Shown here in pieces: positions 25,556-34,086 of a DNA stretch of 64,000 nucleotides. The first letter of the stretch is position 1, and the number at the start of each line of letters is the position of its first letter. This DNA is from Wolbachia endosymbiont of Diaphorina citri (GTDB lineage: Bacteria; Pseudomonadota; Alphaproteobacteria; Rickettsiales; Anaplasmataceae). The DNA lies in contig NZ_CP051265.2 in the NCBI RefSeq assembly GCF_013096535.2, positions 1,240,001 to 1,304,000 of the forward strand, written 5' to 3'. A program made the translations under genes and the position numbers. A model generated the notes under the pieces. That model did no database searches, was not told the DNA's origin, and saw nothing but the letters and a program-made list of their open reading frames with translations.

Positions 25556-26751
25556 TGTACTAGACACAACTTAATCTGACAGGGATGAATTAACTGACAG
25601 AAGAATTGAGGTAGTTAAAACTAATATCAGTCTCTTGTTTCATGCTACTAATATTTTTCTGAAAAGCAATGTGTTTGCTATTAAGAAAAGTCTGAGTAGG
25701 CGTTTTGCCATAGCAATATTTGCCTGAATGAGGCCTTGTCTCATTATAAGAACGCAACCAATGATCAACATCTATCTGCAGATCTTCCAAAGAATTGTAG
25801 ATTTTCTTGCGAAAAATAATATTGTAACACTCATCTTGCATAGTCTTATGGAATCTCTCGCATATGCCATTAGTTTGCGGAGAATTGGCTTTAGTTCTTG
25901 AGTGATCAATATTTTCGATTCCTAAGTATAACTGATAAGCGTGATTCTCTGGTTTGCCACAATATTCTGTACCTCTATCGGTCAAAATGCGCAATAATGG
26001 CACGCTTTGTACATCAAAAAATGGTATTACTCTATCATTCAGCAAGTCAGCAGCGGTAATAGCAGTTTTATCTGTATAAAGCTTAGCAAAAGCCACTCTC
26101 GAATAAGTATCAATAAAAGTTTGCTGATAGATTCTTCCTATACCCTTGATGTTGCCTACATAATAAGTATCTTGAGAACCTAAATAACCTGGATGCTCTG
26201 TTTCAATTTCACCATGTGCTTCCCTTTGTTCTTTAACTTTTTCTAAAGCCGCAAGTTGCTCCTCTGTTAGAATTATTCCATCTTGCATAACTTTTGCCTC
26301 AAGAGCCCTCAGTCTTTTTTTGAAGGTCTCAAGGTCATTTCTCAGCCATACAGATCTCACTCCACCTTCAGAGATTATTATGCCCCTTTTTCTCAGTTCA
26401 TTTGCAGCTCTTTGTTGTCCATATGCAGGAAATTCTGTTGCAATATTAACTACAGCTCTTTCCATGTCTTCAGAGACTCTGTTTGCCATAAGTGGTTTTT
26501 TCTTGCTTATCTCATGCAGCGCTTCTTCTCCTCCATTTTCATATAGTTCTTTGAATCTATAAAATGTATCCCTTGAATATCCCATAACCTTGCATGCTTG
26601 AGACACATTTCCAAGCTGTTTTGCTAGCTCTAGCAATCCTAGTTTCGGCTTTAGTATTTTTGTTTGTATCGTACTCATTTCTAACACTCCTTTCTTTTAT
26701 TATTTTATAACTTACTTTTTTAAAGTGTCAGATCAAGTCTTGTTTAATACA
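25556..26751 (-). mobile_element. Inner IS481-family insertion sequence, complete, 1196 bp
   Basis: This is a complete element with one intact transposase, flanked by attgagg duplications inside the outer copy of the same family. Both copies lie in the same orientation. By eye, the shared parts of the two copies look identical, so the self-insertion is probably recent. Confidence 0.92.
25590..26687 (-). CDS. IS481-family transposase (intact)
   Basis: This 365-residue transposase has an N-terminal helix-turn-helix region ([28 protein letters not shown]) and a retroviral-type DDE integrase core. Visible core motifs are QQTFIDTYSRVAFAKLYTDKTA with the first Asp, LRILTDRGTEYCG with the second, and TKANSPQTNGICERFHKTMQDE with the Glu. 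The C-terminal LRSYNETRPHSGKYCYGKTP is typical of IS3/IS481 elements. It is full length and starts at ATG behind ggagtgtt. Confidence 0.93.
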   Translation of the reverse strand: MLEMSTIQTKILKPKLGLLELAKQLGNVSQACKVMGYSRDTFYRFKELYENGGEEALHEISKKKPLMANRVSEDMERAVVNIATEFPAYGQQRAANELRKRGIIISEGGVRSVWLRNDLETFKKRLRALEAKVMQDGIILTEEQLAALEKVKEQREAHGEIETEHPGYLGSQDTYYVGNIKGIGRIYQQTFIDTYSRVAFAKLYTDKTAITAADLLNDRVIPFFDVQSVPLLRILTDRGTEYCGKPENHAYQLYLGIENIDHSRTKANSPQTNGICERFHKTMQDECYNIIFRKKIYNSLEDLQIDVDHWLRSYNETRPHSGKYCYGKTPTQTFLNSKHIAFQKNISSMKQETDISFNYLNSSVS

Positions 26752-27416
26752 ATTGAGGTAGTTAAAACTAATATCAGTCTCTTGTTTCATGCTACTAATA
26801 TTTTTCTGAAAAGCAATGTGTTTGCTATTAAGAAAAGTCTGAGTAGGCGTTTTGCCATAGCAATATTTGCCTGAATGAGGCCTTGTCTCATTATAAGAAC
26901 GCAACCAATGATCAACATCTATCTGCAGATCTTCCAAAGAATTGTAGATTTTCTTGCGAAAAATAATATTGTAACACTCATCTTGCATAGTCTTATGGAA
27001 TCTCTCGCATATGCCATTAGTTTGCGGAGAATTGGCTTTAGTTCTTGAGTGATCAATATTTTCGATTCCTAAGTATAACTGATAAGCGTGATTCTCTGGT
27101 TTGCCACAATATTCTGTACCTCTATCGGTCAAAATGCGCAATAATGGCACGCTTTGTACATCAAAAAATGGTATTACTCTATCATTCAGCAAGTCAGCAG
27201 CGGTAATAGCAGTTTTATCTGTATAAAGCTTAGCAAAAGCCACTCTCGAATAAGTATCAATAAAAGTTTGCTGATAGATTCTTCCTATACCCTTGATGTT
27301 GCCTACATAATAAGTATCTTGAGAACCTAAATAACCTGGATGCTCTGTTTCAATTTCACCATGTGCTTCCCTTTGTTCTTTAACTTTTTCTAAAGCCGCA
27401 AGTTGCTCCTCTGTTA
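26728..27416 (-). pseudogene. IS481 transposase of the outer copy, 3' piece
   Basis: This piece covers the DDE core (RILTDRGTEYCG, KANSPQTNGICERFHKTMQDE), identical in the shared stretch to 25590-26687. Its reading frame is cut at 27416 by the IS5 element. The last residues read LNCIKQDLI instead of LNSSVS because the frame runs into the end of the inner IS481. Confidence 0.88.
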
Positions 27417-27424
27417 GAGCCTGT

Positions 27425-27937
27425 TCATAATCTTTTCAGAAGCAAAGCAGCGAAAGCAAGAACGACCATTTGCAGGCTAGTGTTGAGTTTCCGCTCGCAA
27501 TTTTTCCACAATCGCCTATATTTTTGCAACCAAGCAAAAGATCTCTCAACAACCCATCTTTTCGGCAATACGACAAAGGTGTGTAATTCGTTTCGCTTTA
27601 TTACTTCAACGGTAGCGCCAATAGTTGCTTTTATTTGTGTTGCAAAATTTTCTCCTGTGTAGCCAGCATCAACTAGTATATTTTTAACTTCAGATAGGTT
27701 TTCTTTAGCATTTTTAACCATTCTCACAGCGCTACTACGATCAGTTATTTCTGCCGTTGTTATATAAATTGCGTGGGGTAAACCTTGCGTATCTACCGCA
27801 ATATGGCGTTTTATTCCTGAAACCTTTTTGCCTGCATCATAGCCTTTTTCTTCAGCAGTATCTGCATTTTTTACACTTTGTGCATCAATTATGCAGAAGC
27901 TGGTTTTTTCTTTCCGACCATTGTTTTGTCGGACCAC
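27425..27937 (-). CDS. IS5-family transposase, downstream frame (DDE core)
   Basis: This 170-residue frame carries the catalytic core: IIDAQSVKNADTAEEKGYDAGKKVSGIKRHIAVDTQGLPH with the first Asp, NILVDAGYTGENF with the second, and LPKRWVVERSFAWLQKYRRLWKNCER with the Glu. The GTG at 27937 is only the first possible start in frame. The natural product is probably a fusion made by slippage from the 27885-28217 frame at a run of eight A (plus-strand T run near 27946-27953). Confidence 0.88.
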   Translation of the reverse strand: MVRQNNGRKEKTSFCIIDAQSVKNADTAEEKGYDAGKKVSGIKRHIAVDTQGLPHAIYITTAEITDRSSAVRMVKNAKENLSEVKNILVDAGYTGENFATQIKATIGATVEVIKRNELHTFVVLPKRWVVERSFAWLQKYRRLWKNCERKLNTSLQMVVLAFAALLLKRL

Positions 27938-28217
27938 GCCAACTATTTTTTTTTAATACCAGCTCCAGAACACTTTCTTTATTTGCATCTGCTTTTTCAC
28001 TCCACTTCTTAAAATAGTCGTAACAATTCCGCCATTTTGGAAACTCTTTTGGTAACATTCTCCACTGGCAGCCACTTTTTAAGACGTATAATACTCCACA
28101 AAATACATCATATAAATCAAGTGTTCTTGGCTTTGTTCTCTTCCTGCAAGACTCCAGATCTGCTACAATAATCTCAAACTTTTCTCGACTTATATCACTT
28201 GGATATAAATTTCGCAT
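27885..28217 (-). CDS. IS5-family transposase, upstream frame (DNA-binding part)
   Basis: This 110-residue frame has MRNLYPSDISREKFEIIVADLESC and DVFCGVLYVLKSGCQWRMLPKEFPKWRNCYDYFKKW, the N-terminal helix-turn-helix domain (DUF4096 type) of IS5 transposases. It overlaps the catalytic frame, and a homopolymer of A lies in the overlap, as expected for programmed frameshifting. Confidence 0.88.
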   Translation of the reverse strand: MRNLYPSDISREKFEIIVADLESCRKRTKPRTLDLYDVFCGVLYVLKSGCQWRMLPKEFPKWRNCYDYFKKWSEKADANKESVLELVLKKNSWRGPTKQWSERKNQLLHN

Positions 28218-28264
28218 ATCCTACTTTATATACTTTATCCTCTCATTCTATCCCTTTTTTGAGA

Positions 28265-28699
28265 TCACGTACAGGTTCTTAGAATTATTCCATCTTGCAT
28301 AACTTTTGCCTCAAGAGCCCTCAGTCTTTTTTTGAAGGTCTCAAGGTCATTTCTCAGCCATACAGATCTCACTCCACCTTCAGAGATTATTATGCCCCTT
28401 TTTCTCAGTTCATTTGCAGCTCTTTGTTGTCCATATGCAGGAAATTCTGTTGCAATATTAACTACAGCTCTTTCCATGTCTTCAGAGACTCTGTTTGCCA
28501 TAAGTGGTTTTTTCTTGCTTATCTCATGCAGCGCTTCTTCTCCTCCATTTTCATATAGTTCTTTGAATCTATAAAATGTATCCCTTGAATATCCCATAAC
28601 CTTGCATGCTTGAGACACATTTCCAAGCTGTTTTGCTAGCTCTAGCAATCCTAGTTTCGGCTTTAGTATTTTTGTTTGTATCGTACTCATTTCTAACAC
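28265..28699 (-). pseudogene. IS481 transposase of the outer copy, 5' piece
   Basis: This is the N-terminal 138 residues of the transposase, from [19 protein letters not shown] to KVMQDGIIL, identical to the inner copy. After that the frame enters the IS5 element and ends in RTCT. It holds only the helix-turn-helix part and cannot be catalytic. Confidence 0.88.
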
Positions 28700-28763
28700 T
28701 CCTTTCTTTTATTATTTTATAACTTACTTTTTTAAAGTGTCAGATCAAGTCTTGTTTAATACA

Positions 28764-28770
28764 TGTAAGA
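28764..28770. repeat. 7-bp target duplication of outer IS481 element, right copy
   Basis: This is the second copy of tgtaaga (see 25493-25499). The ankyrin gene resumes directly after it. Confidence 0.88.
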
Positions 28771-29067
28771 GGACATACAGCACTGCATCTAGCGATAACG
28801 GAGAAACGTCTAGAAACAGTTAGAGAATTGATAAAATCAGGAGGGAATGTAAATGCTGAAGAGTATGGCAATAAATGCACTCCGCTGCATCTTGCATGTA
28901 TGGTCGGAGAAAAAGAAATAGTGGAGGAGCTAGTAAAAGCAGGGGCTGAAATAGAGCAAGCAGATAAATTTGGAATAACAGCGATGGATTATGCGAAAAA
29001 TAGCAAAGAAATAGCCGAGGTATTAAAGAAAGAAACAGAGAAAATGGAAAGTTTGTTAAAAAAATAA
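28771..29067 (+). pseudogene. Second ankyrin gene, 3' piece
   Basis: The frame reads GHTALHLAITEKRLETVRELIKSGGNVNA, CTPLHLACMVGEKEIVEELVKAGAEIEQAD and GITAMDYAKNSKEIAEVLKKETEKMESLLKK. It is the natural continuation of 25335-25499. An internal start at about 28828 could yield a short peptide, but this is probably a stranded end. Confidence 0.85.
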
Positions 29068-29230
29068 GAGTCGTATCAGAAAGCGCAACAGCAGTTGGCA
29101 AAGGAAGGGCTAGACCAAATTTGAAGGCTGTAGCTGATAAAAGTTGGTCTTTTTCATAAGAGTAAATGGATTGATGGAAAAAAGGAGTGGTAAGGCTCCT
29201 TGCACTACAAAAACATTTGCAGGAGAAACT

Positions 29231-29449
29231 ATGAGAAAAAGAACATTAACTTGCCGATACGAGCCAGATGAATTAGCGGAACAACATCTAGCAGACGCCT
29301 ATGAGCTGTTACTAAGGTATGCGGTAAAAAGAAACAATGAAAAGGAGATAAAGAAAAATGATAACAGTGGCCTTATATGCAAGAGTTTCATCGAAGAGTC
29401 AAGCGCAGAACAATACAATAGAGAGTCAAATTGCCGAGCTCAAGCATAG
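29231..29449 (+). CDS. Small protein overlapping the integrase start
   Basis: This frame of about 72 residues starts at an ATG behind aggag (29221-29225): MRKRTLTCRYEPDELAEQHLADAYELLLRYAVKRNNEKEIKKN. The EPDELAEQHLADAYELLLRYA portion looks like a real helical domain. The last 90 bp overlap the integrase gene in another frame, and that part reads like a shadow (KSFIEESSAEQYNRES). It may be a small recombination-associated protein, co-transcribed with the integrase. I do not recognise the family with certainty. Confidence 0.55.
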   Translation: MRKRTLTCRYEPDELAEQHLADAYELLLRYAVKRNNEKEIKKNDNSGLICKSFIEESSAEQYNRESNCRAQA

Positions 29450-31007
29450 AATTGCTGCAGATAAGCATGAGTTATTGAATGAGTATGAATTTAAGGATGA
29501 TGGGCTTAGTGGGTGGAGTTTAGAACGTGAAGGTTTAGATGCATTACGTGATAAAGTAGGAGAAGATCAAATTGATAAAATTTATATTCATTCACCTGAC
29601 CGACTATCAAGAAAATCTGCACATCAAATGATATTACTTGATGAATTTGAAAAAGCAGGAGTAGAAGTAATATTCTTAAATCATAAGACTGAAAATAATC
29701 CAGAGTCTAAATTGTTATTAGGAATGCAAGGATTAGTGGCAGAATATGAGTGTACAAAGATTATGGAACGTAGTCGTAGGGGAAAACTCCATAGAGCAAA
29801 AAAAGGCTGTGTAAGTGTAATTGGCATTGCACCTTTTGGTTATAATCGTATAAAGCATGTAGATAGAGAAAAGACAAAGTTTGAAATAAATGAAGAGGAA
29901 GCAAAAATAGTAAAGCAGATGTTCATGTGGGTAGGGCAAGAGAGAATAAGTATAAGGGAAGTGGTACGTAGACTAAGAGATAAGTCAATTAGAACAAGAA
30001 CTGGAAAGAAGGTGTGGTGTCCAATAATAATTTGGAAGTTATTAAGAAATCCAGCATATAAAGGACAAGCAGCGTTTGGTAAATTAAAGAGGGTTGAAAG
30101 AAGAGAAAGAAATAAACAAAAGGTTTCTATCTGTCGCACAGATGAGGACAGCTGGATTTATATACCAGTACCAAAAATAGTTGATGAAGGGTTATTTAAT
30201 AAAGTACAAAAGCAACTGGATGAAAATAGAAAAAGAGCAAGGATACAGAGAGAGGGAGGAAAAAAGAAATATCTATTACAAGGTCTAGTTGTGTGTCAAA
30301 ACTGTGGATATGCGTATAGTGGTGCACAATGTGGAGTTGAGGGAAAGAAGTTTAGCTATTATCGCTGTAGTAGTACTATACGTATTACTGATGGTAGGGA
30401 GAAGTGTACTAATAAATTGGTCCGTACAGATATGTTAGAAACAGCTATATGGGAAAAGGTGAAAAATTTACTAAAAAACCCAGAGATAATAAAAAATGAG
30501 TATCACCGTAGAATTGCAGAAAATAAAAATGATGAATCATCAGATAAGAAGTTTGCAAGAAGGGAAAATCAAATAAAACAAGGCATCGAAAAGTTAATGG
30601 AAGACTATTATAGTCAAGAAAATGTAGGAGATAAAGGATATATAAGTAAGGAAGAATTTAAACAGACGATGAAAAGAATGAGGGAACGCTTAAGAGGGAT
30701 AGAAGAAGAGAAGAAAAAGGTAGCTGATCAAAAAGCAATAGAGAAGGGAATGAACCTTATCATCAACAGTATAAAGAGTCTTTATTCCAGTGTAAAATCT
30801 AATTTGGAACAGCTAGATTGGCAAACTAAGCGTGGCATCATTAAAGCATTAGTAGAACGAATTCAAATTGGTTATGACCAGGTAGAAGTGGCGTTTAGAA
30901 TCGAAGAACCAGCACAGGGTGGAGAGATTTTTAATTTGCAACATTGTACTGGACGTCATGATAAGGAAATTAGTGAAATGTTTCGAGTAACTTTTTCTTT
31001 TCTATGA
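29358..31007 (+). CDS. Large serine recombinase (phage WO integrase)
   Basis: This is a 549-residue integrase of the large serine family. The resolvase domain has VALYARVSSKSQAQNNTIESQ (catalytic serine in RVSS), DGLSGWSLEREGL, IYIHSPDRLSRKSAHQMILL and MQGLVAEYECTKIMERSRRGK. The recombinase domain (residues about 160-260) and a zinc ribbon with CQNCGYAYSG...YYRCSS...CTNK follow, then a coiled coil. It is full length. It ends 75 bp before the chromosomal prs gene, so the prophage attachment junction should lie at or just after its 3' end. Confidence 0.93.
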   Translation: MITVALYARVSSKSQAQNNTIESQIAELKHRIAADKHELLNEYEFKDDGLSGWSLEREGLDALRDKVGEDQIDKIYIHSPDRLSRKSAHQMILLDEFEKAGVEVIFLNHKTENNPESKLLLGMQGLVAEYECTKIMERSRRGKLHRAKKGCVSVIGIAPFGYNRIKHVDREKTKFEINEEEAKIVKQMFMWVGQERISIREVVRRLRDKSIRTRTGKKVWCPIIIWKLLRNPAYKGQAAFGKLKRVERRERNKQKVSICRTDEDSWIYIPVPKIVDEGLFNKVQKQLDENRKRARIQREGGKKKYLLQGLVVCQNCGYAYSGAQCGVEGKKFSYYRCSSTIRITDGREKCTNKLVRTDMLETAIWEKVKNLLKNPEIIKNEYHRRIAENKNDESSDKKFARRENQIKQGIEKLMEDYYSQENVGDKGYISKEEFKQTMKRMRERLRGIEEEKKKVADQKAIEKGMNLIINSIKSLYSSVKSNLEQLDWQTKRGIIKALVERIQIGYDQVEVAFRIEEPAQGGEIFNLQHCTGRHDKEISEMFRVTFSFL

Positions 31008-31053
31008 GCTACTTGACGGCAAGAATAAAGTTTTAATCATTCCATGGTTTCTG

Positions 31054-31059
31054 TATAAT
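31054..31059 (+). promoter_or_regulatory. Possible -10 box of the prs promoter
   Basis: TATAAT at 31054-31059, preceded directly by TG, lies 23 bp before the prs ATG. No good -35 box is seen 17 bp upstream (ttttaa), which fits an extended -10 type promoter. It sits exactly at the prophage-chromosome junction. Confidence 0.35.
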
Positions 31060-31081
31060 TTTCAAAACTTAATTGGTATAT

Positions 31082-32002
31082 ATGAAGGTAATAATAGGTA
31101 GCGCTAGTAAACGATTAGGAGATTCAATAGCAAGTGGGCTAAATGCTCAGCTATTACCTACTCAGGTATCAAGATTTGCCGATGGTGAGGTAAATGTAGA
31201 AGTAGCAAATAATCTGCATAATCAAGAAGTATACGTAGTACAATCTCTTTCTTCTCCTGTAAATGATAACCTTATGGAGCTTTTGCTTACAATTGATGCA
31301 GCAAAGAGGTCAGGAGCCAAGAGAATAACGGCTATTATTCCTTATTACGGATACAGTAGGCAGGATAGGGTTATTAAAAACAATAATATGCAATCTGCTT
31401 TAAGTGCTAAATTAGTTGCAAATCTTATTCAAACTGCAGGTGCAAATAGCGTTGCTGCTATTGATTTGCATTCAAGTCAAATTGAAGGTTTTTTTGATAT
31501 ACCAGTTACTAATTTAAGCTGTTTTGAAGTATTTGTTAACTCTATATACAAGGAGAATTTGGCAATAGTTGCGCCTGATGTTGGAGCAATTGGCAGAGCT
31601 CGTGCTTTTGCAAAGATTTTAGAGGAAAAACACAAGTTGGATAATACTATTATTATAGTAGATAAATATAGAGAAAAAGCAGGTACATCTCAGGTAATGA
31701 ATGTAATCGGAGAAGTTGCAAACAAAAATTGTGTCATTGTTGATGATATAGTTGACTCTGGCGGAACATTATGTAATGCAGCCCTTGCTTTAAAAGACCG
31801 AGGAGCAAAGTCTGTAGTTTCGTGTATTACACATGGAATACTTTCAGGAAATGCAGTTGAGAAAATCTCTTCCTCTTCTTTGGATAAATTAGTAATTACG
31901 GACACCATATTTCACAAATTCGAAAAAAATGATAAGATAGAGGTTGTTTCAATTGCAAATATTTTAATTTGCTTTATGCAAGGAGGTAAAAGTGCCAGCT
32001 AG
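31082..32002 (+). CDS. prs: Ribose-phosphate pyrophosphokinase
   Basis: This enzyme makes PRPP from ribose 5-phosphate and ATP for purine, pyrimidine and NAD synthesis. The frame of about 306 residues shows MKVIIGSASKRLGDSIA, FADGEVNVEV, YYGYSRQDRV, DLHSSQIEGFFDIPV and the PRPP-binding VIVDDIVDSGGTLCNAALAL. I chose the ATG at 31082 over the upstream TTG. It is the first chromosomal gene after the prophage and overlaps gatC by 11 bp. Confidence 0.93.
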   Translation: MKVIIGSASKRLGDSIASGLNAQLLPTQVSRFADGEVNVEVANNLHNQEVYVVQSLSSPVNDNLMELLLTIDAAKRSGAKRITAIIPYYGYSRQDRVIKNNNMQSALSAKLVANLIQTAGANSVAAIDLHSSQIEGFFDIPVTNLSCFEVFVNSIYKENLAIVAPDVGAIGRARAFAKILEEKHKLDNTIIIVDKYREKAGTSQVMNVIGEVANKNCVIVDDIVDSGGTLCNAALALKDRGAKSVVSCITHGILSGNAVEKISSSSLDKLVITDTIFHKFEKNDKIEVVSIANILICFMQGGKSAS

Positions 32003-32345
32003 ATCAACAGAAGATGTTATCACTTCGTTAATAGAATTTGCAAATAAGAGAAAAATAACAATTACTAAAGAAGAAATGCTTAAAACTGCACAGCTTGTGA
32101 GGATTAAGTTATCCGATGATGAGATTCAATACTACTCAAAAGAACTGACAATGCTGGATTGGATACATGATACTTTGTTGAAAGTTAATACTGAAGGTGT
32201 TTCTCCTATGCGTTATGGAACTATAGATAAGGATATTCATGTACGCGATGATATTATAAATTCTCAAAACATTAAAGAAGAAATATTATCCAATACAAAA
32301 TCGGAGCATGGGTATTTCGTAGTACCGAAGGTTATAAACGATTAA
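31992..32345 (+). CDS. gatC: Asp/Glu-tRNA amidotransferase subunit C
   Basis: GatC stabilises the GatCAB complex that converts Glu-tRNA(Gln) or Asp-tRNA(Asn). The core is MLKTAQLVRIKLSDDEIQYYSKELTMLDWIHDTLLKVNTEGVSPM with the C-terminal VRDDIINSQNIKEEILSNTKSEHGYFVVPKVI. The GTG start at 31992 gives 117 residues, about 20 more than usual, so a later start such as 32067 is possible. It is translationally coupled to prs. Confidence 0.85.
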   Translation: MPARSTEDVITSLIEFANKRKITITKEEMLKTAQLVRIKLSDDEIQYYSKELTMLDWIHDTLLKVNTEGVSPMRYGTIDKDIHVRDDIINSQNIKEEILSNTKSEHGYFVVPKVIND

Positions 32346-32383
32346 GATAAAGCAAGATTTATACCGATTTTATAGATCTACTT

Positions 32384-33640
32384 TCAAAAATAAGACCAAT
32401 CTGGTAAAGAAGCATTCGTTGGAGTAAAAACCATTTTTTGATTTTTCTTTACTAAATCTACTAAATATAATTTAGAGTTGCTTGGTGATTCTGCGTTAGT
32501 AAAGATAATTTCTCTGCCATTTGGTAGCCATGCCGGAGATTCAATTTTATGTCCCTCTGAAAGCAAGCGCTCTTCTTTGCCATCTGGCTTCATAACTCCT
32601 ATGTAAAATTTTCCTGACTGAATTTTTGTAAAAGCTATCAGATCTCCTTTTGGCGACCAAACAGGTGTAGCATATCTTCCATTTCCAAAACTAATTCTCT
32701 TGGGTTTTTTGCTTTTTTTAGTGAAATCTATGATATATAGTTGCTGACTTCCACTTATATCAGAACTAAAAACCATGTACTTTTGATCTGGAGACAAAGA
32801 GGGAGAAGTACTTATAGCTGAACCTTTAGTAATTTTTTTTGTTCGTTTACTGTTTAAGTCTAGAGATAATATATTTGTTTCACCACTCAATGAGTGGGAA
32901 ATAAAAAGAGATTTACCATCAGGAGAAAATCTTGGTGCAGAAATAACTCCTTCAAATGCGCTGATTATTGATTCAGTGTTATCTTTTAAATTTTTTAATA
33001 TTATATAACTTTTACCATTTGTGTATGAGATATAAACAATACCCTTTCCATTTGGTGAAAATCTTGGTGTTGACACAAATTTCTCACCATTTGTTAAGTA
33101 CTTTATATTACTTCCATCTTGATTCATCACAGCAATTTTACGGACGGATTTGTAATTGCTATCTTTTTCTTCAGCGATATATGTAATTTTTGTATTGAAA
33201 TGCCCTTTCTCACCAATCAATCTATCATGTATCAGATCTGAAACAAGATGACTAATTTTCCTCCAGTCTTTTGCTAGAAAAACAACCGACTGAGTAAGCA
33301 ATTCTCTGTTTGTAAAGCTGTCAGATAAACGAAAAGATAGCTCTAAATTTCTGTTTGATACTTCACTTAAACTTACTGTGACTACAGTATCGCTTTTCCA
33401 AGACTCAACTTTCGCGTCACGTTTCACATTAAATAAGCCACAATTAGATAGATTTGTTTCAATTACTTTTGTGATGCTTTCACTTAGCTCACTTTCCACT
33501 TCTGTCTTGCATGCACATTTAGATACAACAAGATCAATATTACCAATATTGCTTTTTTTTATATCAACATATAAAACAGCTTTTGTGGAATAAGGAATAA
33601 ATAACGAAATAAATAACACCAGTTGAACGAATAGCTTCAT
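32384..33640 (-). CDS. tolB: Tol-Pal system protein TolB
   Basis: TolB is a periplasmic beta-propeller of the Tol-Pal envelope machine. The signal peptide is MKLFVQLVLFISLFIPYSTKA. Propeller blades repeat as TPRFSPNGKGIVYIS, APRFSPDGKSLFISH, SPSLSPDQKYMVFSS, TPVWSPKGDLIAFTK and SPAWLPNGREIIFTN. I chose the ATG at 33640 with ggaggtaatg upstream, because the longer frame (to 33721) has a non-signal leader. It ends 38 bp from gatC and converges with it. Confidence 0.9.
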   Translation of the reverse strand: MKLFVQLVLFISLFIPYSTKAVLYVDIKKSNIGNIDLVVSKCACKTEVESELSESITKVIETNLSNCGLFNVKRDAKVESWKSDTVVTVSLSEVSNRNLELSFRLSDSFTNRELLTQSVVFLAKDWRKISHLVSDLIHDRLIGEKGHFNTKITYIAEEKDSNYKSVRKIAVMNQDGSNIKYLTNGEKFVSTPRFSPNGKGIVYISYTNGKSYIILKNLKDNTESIISAFEGVISAPRFSPDGKSLFISHSLSGETNILSLDLNSKRTKKITKGSAISTSPSLSPDQKYMVFSSDISGSQQLYIIDFTKKSKKPKRISFGNGRYATPVWSPKGDLIAFTKIQSGKFYIGVMKPDGKEERLLSEGHKIESPAWLPNGREIIFTNAESPSNSKLYLVDLVKKNQKMVFTPTNASLPDWSYF

Positions 33641-34086
33641 TAGATTTCTTGCATTACCTCCTGTCATCTCAGCAAATAGCTTACTTTTGAAGTTAAACTG
33701 CATGACAGTAGAGTAAATCAATTTCTGCAGTACTTGACACTGGAATCCAGAAATTTGACTGCAAGTAAGTGCACTGAGGTGGCAAGCATAAAAGTAGCTG
33801 TTTTATTCTAAAATAAACGTCTTTGACAAGGTTGCATGAAAAACTGGATTCCAGTGTCAGAGCACTGGGATGACACTCTACTGGTGGAGATTGCTCTAAA
33901 ACTACAATGTTTGCCTGGGCGTTGAGATGGCACCCTTCTGGTAGATTCAAATCACAATGTTTGTATAGTTGTGTTATCTGACACTGATTTTTTTTTACGG
34001 ATTCCAGTATTTCATGCTGAAATAACATCAAAGAATACATTGTTAACTTCTTACTCAAATAATGGTTAATAAAAAGAGGTGTATTT
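33641..34086. repeat. 446-bp intergenic region with Wolbachia-type palindromic repeat units
   Basis: No gene is supported. Units such as ctggattccagtgtcag and cactgggatgacac occur at 33728-33755 and 33835-33875, with degenerate pieces to 34010. The same words are found at 39083-39222, 40534-40609, 41960-42060, 43545-43590, 54905-55145 and 59909-59943. An antisense open frame (33693-34058) is made of these repeats and is not called. Confidence 0.7.

Larger units (their letters stand above)
27417..28278 (-). mobile_element. IS5-family insertion sequence, 862 bp, inside outer IS481
   Basis: The ends gagcctgttc and gtacaggttc form imperfect inverted repeats. The trinucleotide tta is duplicated (27414-27416 and 28279-28281), and removal restores the IS481 transposase sequence seen in the inner copy. 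Two overlapping frames encode the transposase. IS5-type elements with two frames are known from Wolbachia (for example ISWpi1), but I cannot confirm which one this is. Confidence 0.9.
25500..28763 (-). mobile_element. Outer IS481-family element, split by a second IS481 and an IS5 element
   Basis: The outer element consists of 25500-25555 plus 26752-28763. Subtracting the inner IS481 with its 7-bp duplication and the IS5 element with its 3-bp duplication leaves exactly 1196 bp, the same length as the inner copy. The ends tgtactagacac and gtgtcagatc...taataca are imperfect inverted repeats of about 26 bp. The transposase of the outer copy is broken in two by the IS5 element, and its last codons are replaced at the junction with the inner copy. 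Confidence 0.9.

Noticed and set aside
25500..25611. Independent 56-bp tandem repeat
   Set aside because: The two 56-bp copies are the left ends of the outer and inner IS481 elements brought together by nested insertion.
29358..31007. Integrase as a pseudogene
   Set aside because: All domains and catalytic motifs are present in a single open frame of normal length, so I call it intact.
33693..34058. 121-codon minus-strand frame upstream of tolB
   Set aside because: It consists mainly of palindromic-repeat words and has no ribosome-binding site or domain.
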